A stretch of DNA of 8,703 nucleotides from an uncultured bacterium (GTDB taxonomy: Bacteria; Bacillota; Clostridia; Lachnospirales; Lachnospiraceae), in NCBI GenBank assembly GCA_937916345.1, contig CALFUE010000094.1, forward strand, positions 1-8,703, read 5' to 3'. Both the position numbers and the translations under genes were made by a program. Position 1 is the first letter of the stretch, and each line of letters starts with the position of its first letter. This document shows, piece after piece, positions 1 through 5,844 of the stretch. Under the pieces are notes generated by a model. That model was not told the DNA's origin. It saw nothing but the letters and a program-made list of their open reading frames with translations, and searched no databases.

Positions 1-116
1 TATTGATATTAGTTGAATTGAAATTTGTTTGCGTTTTTGTTTTAAAAAGACCTTTTGTCATATTTAAATTGTGAATATCACTTTTGACTTTTTTTCTTTC
101 AGTTAATTTAATTTGA
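1..116. other. AT-rich DNA abutting the broken recD2; possible mobile-element or rearrangement edge
   Basis: This stretch is made almost wholly of A and T, with long T runs, while the DNA from about position 120 onward is near half GC. The change falls where the recD2 reading frame stops resembling RecD2, at about codon 130. No gene, transposase end or clear terminal inverted repeat is visible in these 116 bases. There is a short hairpin-like GTGAATATCAC at 71-81. A plus-strand TTGACT (84-89), 17 nt, TTTAAT (107-112) resembles a σA promoter, but such matches are common by chance in AT-rich DNA. It could be the end of an inserted element, a deletion junction, or an assembly edge; the window does not extend far enough to tell. 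Confidence 0.4.
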
Positions 117-507
117 TTCTGATTTTCTTTTTGCTTATTCCCTTTACACGGGCCAGTTCCTCCGGTGAGTCGTCCATGATGCGGAAGGTATCGTCACCGA
201 ACATATCCACTATCCGATCCGCCATGACGCGTCCAATACCCTTCACCGCGCCTGAAGCCAGATACTTCCTGATGGATTCCGAATCCTCCGGCAAGACTTC
301 CAGATATGATGTCACATCAAACTGCAGTCCGTAATTTTTGTCGTCAATAAAATCACCGTGGGCCTCTATAAAGATACCCTCGGTGATCCCCGGCATTACA
401 CCCTTTATCGTCGTATCACCATCGCTTCCCGAGAGTGTGGCTATGACGAAACCGTTTTCCTGATTTTGAAATCTGATATGCTCTACATACCCCTCAAGAA
501 TCTCCAT
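103..507 (-). pseudogene. recD2: RecD2 (YrrC-type) SF1B helicase, 5' fragment only, truncated
   Basis: The 134-residue frame matches the N-terminal part of RecD2, a 5'-3' DNA helicase normally around 740 residues. The start MEILEGYVEHI with the following β-rich stretch (residues 1-70) is the OB-like N-terminal domain. Residues 78-125, including GAVKGIGRVMADRIVDMFG and VKGIS, form the helix-hairpin-helix segment. Similarity ends near residue 130, then a TAA follows within AT-rich DNA. All RecA-like helicase motifs are missing, so this fragment cannot be an active helicase. The ATG at 505-507 is preceded by AGAGGAG inside the flgJ coding region, and the two genes overlap by 14 bp, which suggests translational coupling. 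The remaining gene might lie beyond the left edge on the far side of an insertion. Confidence 0.82.
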
Positions 508-862
508 CCGTCTCCTCTGGATTTAAGCCGTAATTTCTGCACATCTGCGCGTAAAGTGTGTCGGTGAACCTGCCTCCGCTCTGCTCTATGAGCTGCTCCG
601 CCAGCTTTTGGTTCATATTTCCCATAAAATAATCCGTGAGGGAACTCATTCCCATGGCGCTGCCCTGGTGCACAAAGCCTGCGGAATCTTCCATCTCCTC
701 GAGTATCTGTTCAACGAAGTAGGACTCGAACTGCTTTATGGCGCCGTAGAGTTCCTCTTTAGACTCGCCACCGGCGGCGCCGTTCACTGCGGCCTTCGCG
801 TTCTCTGCCTTGAGACTGGCATTTGACATATCGCTGATATTTTTAAGATATGTTATATCCAT
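494..862 (-). CDS. flgJ: FlgJ-like rod-binding protein, minimal form without muramidase domain
   Basis: This 122-residue protein matches the rod-binding domain found at the N-terminus of FlgJ, the scaffold/cap needed to assemble the flagellar rod. The conserved core is visible: a KQFESYFVEQILEEM helix at residues 43-57 and a C-terminal SLTDYFMGNMNQKLAEQLIE segment at 74-93. Proteobacterial FlgJ is about 310 residues with a C-terminal peptidoglycan hydrolase; here that domain is absent, as is usual in Firmicutes, so another hydrolase would have to open the wall. The ATG has AAGAGG 8 nt upstream, overlapping the stop of the upstream rod gene. It lies last in a flagellar trio and overlaps recD2 by 14 bp at its end, so the genes are almost certainly co-transcribed. 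Confidence 0.85.
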   Translation of the reverse strand: MDITYLKNISDMSNASLKAENAKAAVNGAAGGESKEELYGAIKQFESYFVEQILEEMEDSAGFVHQGSAMGMSSLTDYFMGNMNQKLAEQLIEQSGGRFTDTLYAQMCRNYGLNPEETDGDS

Positions 863-867
863 TTATT

Positions 868-1683
868 TTACCTCTTCAGTTGGTTAGCTGTCTGCAGCAT
901 CTCATCGGATGTGGTGATGGCCTTTGAATTCAGCTCGTAAGCTCTCTGTGATATGATCATGTTTACCATCTGATCAGCCACATTGACATTTGAGCCCTCC
1001 AGATATCCCTGGCGGACCTTGCTGGTGATGAGTCCCTCGGTGGAAGACTCATTCAGCGCCTCGCCGGATGCATCCGAAACGGTGAAATAGGTTCCCGAGA
1101 TATTATTCAAGCCCTGGGGATTGTTGAACTGCCAGAGCCCTATCTCCTGTCCCAGGGGTGTGTACTCTCCGTCCTCATCACTGTAACCAAGCTCGCCCCT
1201 GCTGTTTACCATCACATTTCCGGAATTCAATTCATCAGGAAGTATGATAGGCTCTCCTTCGGTGTCAAGCACCGCATATCCCTCGGAAGTGGAGAGAGTG
1301 AGTCCCGCACCTCCCAGAGCCCACAGGAAATTTCCGTTTCTGGTGTAATAAGTCTCGCCGTCCATTCCCTGCACGCCGAACATCCCGTCTCCCTCTATGG
1401 CGAAAGCCGTTTCGGAGTCGGAATCAAGCATTGCTCCCTGCTCAAAAGAGCTGGTGATGGAAGCAACTCTCGTTCCCAGACCCACCTGAGCCTGTACAGG
1501 CTTCTGATCACCGTTCGCCGTGGTGGTCTGAGCCTGCAGATTTTGGTAGAGAAGGCTCTTGAACTCGGTTTTCTCGGAACGAAATCCTACTGTATTAACA
1601 TTTGAAAGATTGTTCGCGATAGTATCTGTATTGGTCTGCTGAGCCCGCATTCCGCTGGCGGCGCTCCAAAGTGCTCGCATCAT
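868..1683 (-). CDS. flhP: Flagellar distal rod protein, FlgG family (FlhP-like)
   Basis: This 271-residue protein is a flagellar axial component of the FlgG/FlhP type, exported through the flagellar type III apparatus and therefore without a Sec signal peptide. The N-terminal rod motif is clear (residues 2-40: RALWSAASGMRAQQTNTDTI, then NNLSNVNTVGF), as is the C-terminal coiled-coil motif (about 224-271: GYLEGSNVNVADQMVNMI, SQRAYELNSKAI). The variable domain lies between them. Length is close to the ~260 residues of FlgG. Two ATGs are adjacent (1681-1683 and 1678-1680); AAGGAGGG lies 7 nt before the first and 10 nt before the second, so either may be used. It is 22 bp downstream of the related flhO gene. 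The order mbl–flhO–flhP matches Bacillus subtilis; flgG is an equally acceptable name. Confidence 0.88.
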   Translation of the reverse strand: MMRALWSAASGMRAQQTNTDTIANNLSNVNTVGFRSEKTEFKSLLYQNLQAQTTTANGDQKPVQAQVGLGTRVASITSSFEQGAMLDSDSETAFAIEGDGMFGVQGMDGETYYTRNGNFLWALGGAGLTLSTSEGYAVLDTEGEPIILPDELNSGNVMVNSRGELGYSDEDGEYTPLGQEIGLWQFNNPQGLNNISGTYFTVSDASGEALNESSTEGLITSKVRQGYLEGSNVNVADQMVNMIISQRAYELNSKAITTSDEMLQTANQLKR

Positions 1684-1705
1684 AGCTTAGCCCTCCTTAA
1701 ATCAA

Positions 1706-2512
1706 TCAAACCTTGCCCACATTATTTACGGCACGATCCAGCATGGAATCCATGGTGGTGACCACGCGCTGGTTGGCGTCATAGGCTCTCTGTATGGTTA
1801 TCATGGAAACCATCTCGTCAACCACATTGACATTTGAGGCCTCGAGACAACCCTGCTCCACATTTGCGGTGGATTCAATTATATTGGCTCCATCTATGGG
1901 TATCAGCTGGTTTTCTCCGTATTTCAGCAGAAAATCGTAATCCTCGAAATCAACCACCCCGAGCCTGGCCACTGCCTCTCCGTCCTGGGAAATGTAGCCC
2001 CTCTGGTCGATATCAAAAGGCAGGTTCGGATCGAGTCGGATATAATTCGTCTCGTCGGGATCTGAATTTTCAGCTCCATTTTGATCCAGAACAAAATCGC
2101 CGTCCTTGGTCATAAGGTAGCCCTCGCGGTTCACGGAAAAAGCGCCGTCTCTGGTGTATCTGACACTCGTCTCACCGCCTTCGCCCTTCTCTTTGAATGC
2201 TACCGCAAAAAAGCCCTTGCCGTCAAGAGCCACATCATACTTTCCGTCAGTCACCTGAAAGCTGCCCTGACTCCAGTCCGTATATACTTCACCTATTTTT
2301 ACTCCGAGATTTGCCACGCCGAGACGGTATGGAAGACCGAAATCCGACTGATCCTTTATCTTTACGGCAAGCCTGTCGGAAAATGACTGAGATGTTGCCG
2401 CTTCCTTCTTATAACCTGTTGTATCAACATTAGCGAGGTTGTTTGTCATAACATCCAGACGGTTCATCTCGTTAACCATTCCGGACCACCCCGTATATAA
2501 ACCCTTCAGCAT
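1706..2512 (-). CDS. flhO: Flagellar rod/hook-basal body protein, FlgF/FlgG family (FlhO-like)
   Basis: This 268-residue protein has both hallmarks of flagellar rod proteins: the N-terminal motif at residues 2-36 (LKGLYTGWSGMVNEMNRLDV, then NNLANVDTTGYK) and the C-terminal motif at about 222-262 (CLEASNVNVVDEMVSMI, IQRAYDANQRVV). These ends form the coiled coils that pack the rod, and the middle part is the family's variable domain. It is predicted to be a proximal/distal rod subunit exported by the flagellar secretion system. A GGAGGG lies 7 nt before the ATG. It sits between mbl and flhP, as in B. subtilis. Unlike the tightly packed neighbours it has a 135-bp leader with a σ28-like promoter match and a perfect palindrome, so it may have its own flagellar regulation. 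FlgF and FlgG are hard to separate by eye. Confidence 0.87.
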   Translation of the reverse strand: MLKGLYTGWSGMVNEMNRLDVMTNNLANVDTTGYKKEAATSQSFSDRLAVKIKDQSDFGLPYRLGVANLGVKIGEVYTDWSQGSFQVTDGKYDVALDGKGFFAVAFKEKGEGGETSVRYTRDGAFSVNREGYLMTKDGDFVLDQNGAENSDPDETNYIRLDPNLPFDIDQRGYISQDGEAVARLGVVDFEDYDFLLKYGENQLIPIDGANIIESTANVEQGCLEASNVNVVDEMVSMITIQRAYDANQRVVTTMDSMLDRAVNNVGKV

Positions 2513-2534
2513 AATAATCCCTCCGCTTTTTTTA

Positions 2535-2550
2535 ACCGCCGCACGGCGGT
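2535..2550. promoter_or_regulatory. Perfect 16-bp palindrome in the flhO leader
   Basis: The sequence ACCGCCGCACGGCGGT is fully self-complementary except for the central two bases. It lies about 22 nt before the flhO start, just upstream of its Shine-Dalgarno. As RNA it would form a 6-bp GC-rich stem with a 4-nt loop. On the minus strand it is followed by T then seven A, so it is not an intrinsic terminator for this operon. It could be a dimeric-protein operator or a leader hairpin affecting flhO translation; the sequence does not decide. Confidence 0.5.
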
Positions 2551-2573
2551 GGATACAATACCATCTTATATAT

Positions 2574-2600
2574 GTTTCGGAATTAATTGTTGAGAGTTTA
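2574..2600 (-). promoter_or_regulatory. Candidate σ28 (SigD/FliA) flagellar promoter upstream of flhO
   Basis: Read on the minus strand, TAAA (2600-2597) is followed after 15 nt by TCCGAAAC (2581-2574). The σ28 consensus is TAAA, about 15 nt, GCCGATAA. The -35 core, the spacing and the CCGA core match; three positions of the -10 element differ. The position is biologically sensible: it lies in the only long gap before the flagellar genes and would give a leader carrying the 16-bp palindrome. The match is imperfect and the local DNA is AT-rich, so this is a candidate only. Confidence 0.35.
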
Positions 2601-2647
2601 TACTTTATGATAATTTTTTTAAGTCAGTTACCGTTCGTGATGAATTT

Positions 2648-3646
2648 TTATTCCATTTCCCTGTGCTTTCCGGAAAGGAATTCCACATATCTTCCTGTTC
2701 CGATAGCCACACAGGTGGTAGCGTCATCCGCTGTCATGGTATTTATACCGATACGGTCGGAGATCAGCTCTTCAAGTCCTCTGAGGAGAGATCCTCCTCC
2801 GGTGAGCACCACTCCTCTCTCCGCCACATCCGCTGCCAGCTCGGGCGGTGTCTTCTCCAACACTGAGTGGATCGCCTCGACGATACGGTTTGTGGCCTCT
2901 CTCAACGCTTCCTCCGTCTCATCTGAGGTGACTATGACAGTCTTAGGAAGTCCGGTGACCAGATTTCTGCCCCTGACCTCCATTGAGCGGTTCTCATCCA
3001 GCGGGAAGCAGGTGCCGATCCTGATCTTTACATCCTCTGCAGTCCTCTCTCCTATCAGCAGATTGTGCTTTTTTCTCATGTATCTGACTATGGCGTCGTC
3101 GAAGTCGTCTCCGGCGATCTTTACGGAAGCCGAAACAACCGAGCCTCCCAGGGATATCACCGCTATATCGGCGGTACCTCCGCCTATATCAACTATCATG
3201 TTTCCGCAGGCCTTTGAGATGTCGATCCCTGCTCCGATGGCTGCAGCAATGGGCTCCTCTATGATACGCACCTCTCTGGCTCCTGCCTGATAGGTTGCGT
3301 CCTCCACGGCTTTTTTCTCGACCTCCGTGACTCCGCTGGGCACGCAGACCGCTATACAGGGCTTGCGCAGGCTCCTGCGACCGATGGCCTTTTGGATAAA
3401 GTACTGGATCATTTTTTCAGTGACGGTGTAGTCCGAGATGACCCCCTGTCTTAAGGGTCTTACGGCAACTATGTTGCCGGGAGTCCTTCCCAGCATGACT
3501 CTGGCATCCTCGCCTATGGCCACTATCTTGTTTGTGGTGCGGTCAAAAGCAACCACAGATGGCTCCTTTAAGACTACTCCCTTTCCGTTTACATATACCA
3601 GAATACTGGCGGTTCCCAAATCAATACCTATATCAGTACCTGCCAT
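2648..3646 (-). CDS. mreB: MreB/Mbl actin-like cell-shape protein
   Basis: This 332-residue protein is a bacterial actin that polymerises on the inner membrane face and guides lateral peptidoglycan synthesis. The nucleotide-binding motifs are present: phosphate-1 IGIDLGTASILVYV (residues 6-19), phosphate-2 IVDIGGGTADIAVIS (151-165), and the adenosine motif VVLTGGGSLLRG (279-290). The family signatures GRTPGNIVAVRPL (53-65), LLIGERTAEDVK (196-207) and TPPELAADV (266-274) are also there. Length is normal. The usual Asn of GTAN in phosphate-1 is Ser14. AGGAGG for this gene lies inside the last codons of the upstream hydrolase, with a 6-bp gap, so translation is probably coupled. The neighbours flhO and flhP point to the Mbl paralogue, but several residues (CVPSGVTEVE, EEPIAAAIGAG) look more like MreB, so the exact subgroup is open. 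Confidence 0.93.
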   Translation of the reverse strand: MAGTDIGIDLGTASILVYVNGKGVVLKEPSVVAFDRTTNKIVAIGEDARVMLGRTPGNIVAVRPLRQGVISDYTVTEKMIQYFIQKAIGRRSLRKPCIAVCVPSGVTEVEKKAVEDATYQAGAREVRIIEEPIAAAIGAGIDISKACGNMIVDIGGGTADIAVISLGGSVVSASVKIAGDDFDDAIVRYMRKKHNLLIGERTAEDVKIRIGTCFPLDENRSMEVRGRNLVTGLPKTVIVTSDETEEALREATNRIVEAIHSVLEKTPPELAADVAERGVVLTGGGSLLRGLEELISDRIGINTMTADDATTCVAIGTGRYVEFLSGKHREME

Positions 3647-3652
3647 CTTAGA

Positions 3653-4588
3653 TCACGCCTCCTGCAAAACCTTCTTAATAAACTTCTGCGCCACTTCTAT
3701 ATATTTCTTTCTATCCTTTATGACAGAGCTGGCATGCTCTGCTCCGTCTATTATGCATATTTCCTTGTAGCCCTTGTCTGCATCGTAAACCCTTTTACCG
3801 TTGTCGGGAGTGATGAAATCGTCGCCTCCGCCGTGCATTACCAGGAAGGGTATTTCATTGTCATAGAGACTGTCAATGGGGCGGGCTGCCTTGAAGGATT
3901 CTCCGTAGCATATCTTTGCGGCTATGGACGCGGGTCCCACTATTCCTGACGGGATACCCTTAAATGTATCCTTAACGCCCTTTTCCAGCACATTCACTAT
4001 GTCGGCAAAGCCGCAGTCTTCTATACAGAAATCAACCTCGGGCTTGTATTTGAGAGCCGTCATAACCGTCCCACCGCCCAGGGACTCACCCATGATACCG
4101 AGCTTTATATCCTTGCCATAGCGGTTTCTCGTGTCCTTTATGACCTCTGCCAAATCCTTTGCCTCCCTGATGCCGAAACTGCAGGGAGCTTTTTTATTCT
4201 CGCCGTGTCCTCTCTCATCATAGAGCACTACATTGAAATCCAGTCCGGAAAAAACAGGAAGATATTTCAGCATGCCGTATCTGGCATCGGTGTAACCATG
4301 ACACAGAATCACATATCTGTCAGTCTTTATATCCTTCTGCGCGGCCTTTGCGACTGTGAGAAGTGAACAGTGAATGATATAGCCGTCGTAACTGGGAATG
4401 GTGTAATGCTCGAAGTCATTTTCCATGGACAGATAATGGATATCATCACACAGATTCATCTGCCAATCCCATGACTCCTTCAATGTCGACCTCTTACCGT
4501 AGGCCGCATAATGAGCCATACCGACTGACAGAGCGCAAAACGCAATGAAAAGTACTGCAAGTATTATCAAAATGACGATCCACCACAT
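3653..4588 (-). CDS. Membrane-anchored α/β hydrolase (serine esterase/peptidase-like)
   Basis: This 311-residue protein begins with one hydrophobic segment (residues 2-24), a signal anchor, followed by an α/β-hydrolase fold likely outside the membrane. Visible elements are the oxyanion region ILCHGYTD (94-101), the YDERGHGE strand-turn (123-130), the nucleophile elbow GESLGG with Ser169 (167-172), the likely acid in HGGGDD (Asp256 or Asp257) and His285 in GAEHAS. The triad is complete, so it should be active, but the substrate cannot be read from sequence; esterase or acyl-transfer activity on lipid or wall material is possible. The ATG has AAGGGGG about 9 nt upstream. The gene starts only 24 nt after the tmRNA 3' end and ends 6 bp before mreB, so it is probably co-transcribed with both. 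Confidence 0.85.
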   Translation of the reverse strand: MWWIVILIILAVLFIAFCALSVGMAHYAAYGKRSTLKESWDWQMNLCDDIHYLSMENDFEHYTIPSYDGYIIHCSLLTVAKAAQKDIKTDRYVILCHGYTDARYGMLKYLPVFSGLDFNVVLYDERGHGENKKAPCSFGIREAKDLAEVIKDTRNRYGKDIKLGIMGESLGGGTVMTALKYKPEVDFCIEDCGFADIVNVLEKGVKDTFKGIPSGIVGPASIAAKICYGESFKAARPIDSLYDNEIPFLVMHGGGDDFITPDNGKRVYDADKGYKEICIIDGAEHASSVIKDRKKYIEVAQKFIKKVLQEA

Positions 4589-4612
4589 AACCTTTTACCC
4601 CCTTGTCTTAAA

Positions 4613-4956
4613 TGGACCAGACGGGAATTGAACCCGTGTCCGAAAACCGATCCTTCCGTCCTTCTACGAGCGTAGTCTGTCATTTGATTTCCCGGGCTTC
4701 TACCGAAGACAGACATCCTATAGATTCGGTAGCTTCATTTTACGTATACGACCTCAAAGCTTTGGCCGCATCGTTTCCTGCATGCTCGATCCGTGAGCCC
4801 CTCCGTGCAGGGGCGGAGGTCACGGATGCTGTGCCGATCAGGCAGCAGCAAGTTCAGGTGTTCTAGTTTTAGCGTTTAATTTTAATTTTGGATTTTACGT
4901 ATCCCTACGGCTCGCTTCTCCGTTTTCACGATCCCCGTCGAAACCATTACTGGCCC
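4613..4956 (-). ncRNA. ssrA: tmRNA (transfer-messenger RNA, one-piece)
   Basis: The tRNA-like ends are clear on the minus strand. GGGCCAG at the 5' end (4956-4950) pairs with CTGGTCC near the 3' end to form a 7-bp acceptor stem. Its third pair is G·U, the alanine identity signal. The T arm is ACGGG-TTCAATT-CCCGT, and the discriminator is A at 4613. CCA is not encoded and must be added. The 5' region contains the family motif TGGTTTCGACGGGGAT. Downstream of the tag frame are stems of H-type pseudoknots: ATCCGTGA/TCACGGAT with inner CCTCCG/CGGAGG, and CTACCGAA/TTCGGTAG overlapping GTCTGTC/GACAGAC. Length is about 344 nt, normal for the family. It starts 9 nt after smpB. No terminator follows before the hydrolase gene, so release probably depends on RNA processing. 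Confidence 0.96.
4838..4873 (-). other. tmRNA tag-peptide reading frame (AKTRTPELAAA, stop TGA)
   Basis: The resume codon is most likely GCT (4873-4871), by analogy with the B. subtilis tmRNA, where a GGC-AAA-ACT stretch follows a similar A-rich segment. The encoded tag is AKTRTPELAAA, preceded by the alanine carried by the tmRNA itself, and ends with a single TGA rather than tandem stops. The hydrophobic-plus-alanine end fits a degradation tag read by ClpXP-type proteases. The exact resume codon is inferred, but the frame of the C-terminal ELAAA before the stop is fixed by the sequence. Confidence 0.75.
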
Positions 4957-4965
4957 GATCATAAA

Positions 4966-5430
4966 TTATCTGAAACTTTGCTTGAAATCCCTTTCCGCCT
5001 CACGCTTCATATCCTTTTTCGCAATATCGGCTCTCTTGTCATAGAGCTTCTTTCCTCTGGCAAGGGCTATCTCCACCTTAACATAGGAGCCAGAAAAGTA
5101 CACCTCCACCGGAACGATGGTAAGTCCTTTCTCGGCGATGGCGCCGATGAGCTTTCGGATCTCGGACTTATGGAGCAGGAGCTTTTTCGGCCTTAGAGGA
5201 TCTTTGTTAAAGATGTTGCCTTTCTCGTAGGGGCTGATATGACAGCCATAGAGGATCACTTCTCCATTCTCAATCCTGATGAAGGCTTCCTTTATAGAAC
5301 ACTTCCCCATCCTTAAGGACTTCACCTCCGTACCGAAGAGCTCGATGCCTGCCTCGTAATTCTCCAGAAGGAAATAGTCATGATGAACTTTTTTGTTGTT
5401 TGCTATTAGCTTCCTGCCTGACTGCTTCAT
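4966..5430 (-). CDS. smpB: SmpB, tmRNA-binding protein of trans-translation
   Basis: This 154-residue protein binds the tRNA-like part of tmRNA and brings it to stalled ribosomes. The family motifs are all present: LIANNKKVHHDYFLLENYEAGIEL (residues 8-31, in two adjoining parts), GTEVKSLRMGKCSIKEAF (33-50), ISPYEKGN (65-72), RPKKLLLHKSEI (80-91), and the basic C-terminal tail LARGKKLYDKRADIAKKD (123-140), which reads the empty mRNA channel. Length is normal. The ATG at 5430 gives the usual short N-terminus, and no other in-frame start lies between it and an upstream TGA. Oddly there is no Shine-Dalgarno: seven T directly precede the ATG, and a GC-rich hairpin lies just before them. ssrA begins 9 nt after the stop. 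rnr, often next to smpB, is absent here. Confidence 0.96.
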   Translation of the reverse strand: MKQSGRKLIANNKKVHHDYFLLENYEAGIELFGTEVKSLRMGKCSIKEAFIRIENGEVILYGCHISPYEKGNIFNKDPLRPKKLLLHKSEIRKLIGAIAEKGLTIVPVEVYFSGSYVKVEIALARGKKLYDKRADIAKKDMKREAERDFKQSFR

Positions 5431-5482
5431 AAAAAAACTACAGTAACGCCGACCATTCGACGATCATCGGACGGTCGGCGCT
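5431..5482 (-). terminator. GC-rich hairpin plus T7 run between secG and smpB (terminator-like/attenuator)
   Basis: On the minus strand CGCCGACC (5480-5473) pairs perfectly with GGTCGGCG (5454-5447) around an 18-nt loop, extendable by a G·U and an A-T pair. Seven T (5437-5431) follow after a short ACTGTAG linker, and the smpB ATG begins at the next base. The linker makes it a suboptimal intrinsic terminator. It could partly terminate after secG, attenuate smpB–ssrA expression, or be a palindromic insertion. It takes the place where a ribosome binding site for smpB would be expected. Confidence 0.45.
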
Positions 5483-5509
5483 CTAAAAATCAGATCCCTG
5501 CGCTAATTT

Positions 5510-5752
5510 TCAGGTAAAGCTTCCTATATTGAGCACACAGGAGATCAGTATAAACAATACTACCATAACTCTGGTGATCTTAACCAGAACGCCCTCCATA
5601 GAGCGGCCTTTATTCTTTCCCCAGTAGGTGTCAGCCGCGCCTGCTATGGCTCCGAGCCCTGCGGACTTTCCCTCCTGCATCAGGATGACTACGGTAAGCG
5701 CAATGCATATGATGATGAATACTACTGTGAGAATGACCTTTAAAACTGACAT
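5510..5752 (-). CDS. secG: SecG, preprotein translocase subunit
   Basis: This 80-residue protein is the small SecG subunit of the SecYEG protein-export channel. It shows the typical pattern: a transmembrane helix at about residues 3-24, the conserved loop VILMQEGKSAGLGAIAGAAD (22-41) with a WGKNKGR segment after it, and a second helix at about 56-76. Length is typical for Gram-positive SecG. AGGAGGT lies 7 nt before the ATG, and a good promoter lies about 30 bp further upstream, making it the first gene of the leftward unit. secG close to smpB/ssrA is a known arrangement in Firmicutes, although in Bacillus yvaK (est) and rnr lie between them. Confidence 0.94.
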   Translation of the reverse strand: MSVLKVILTVVFIIICIALTVVILMQEGKSAGLGAIAGAADTYWGKNKGRSMEGVLVKITRVMVVLFILISCVLNIGSFT

Positions 5753-5781
5753 TTTCGTACCTCCTCTAAAACAGCTCTATG

Positions 5782-5810
5782 ACTATATCACAGAATTTTT
5801 TTTTATGCAA
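5782..5810 (-). promoter_or_regulatory. σA promoter with extended -10 for secG and downstream genes
   Basis: On the minus strand the -35 box is TTGCAT (5810-5805), the spacer is exactly 17 nt and A-rich, and the -10 box is TATAGT (5787-5782), preceded by TGA as an extended -10. Transcription would start near 5775, giving a leader of roughly 22 nt before the secG ATG with its AGGAGGT site. This is the best promoter match in the window and marks the start of the secG–smpB–ssrA unit. Confidence 0.75.
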
Positions 5811-5844
5811 GGCTTTTTATCCTTCATCTCACAGTTTTAATTTC

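Noticed and set aside
84..112. Plus-strand σA promoter TTGACT-17-TTTAAT
   Set aside because: The match is fair, but it lies in extremely AT-rich DNA where such matches arise often, and no plus-strand gene follows; kept only as a note on the recD2 junction.
110..150. Group II intron insertion as the cause of the recD2 break
   Set aside because: The sense strand at the break does not show the GUGYG intron start, and no intron domain structure can be seen in the short flank.
2535..2550. The palindrome ahead of flhO as an intrinsic terminator after mreB
   Set aside because: On the transcribed strand it is followed by T then seven A, not by a T-run, and the other direction also lacks one.
2439..3290. 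A long plus-strand open frame (283 codons) opposite mreB
   Set aside because: It lies antisense to a clear MreB gene, has no ribosome site or recognisable protein pattern, and is explained by codon bias of the true gene.
4612..4866. An 84-codon plus-strand frame and a possible stand-alone tRNA at 4613-4645
   Set aside because: The region is the tmRNA: the T arm and 3' acceptor strand pair with the distant 5' end at 4950-4956, so it is neither a protein gene nor a separate tRNA.
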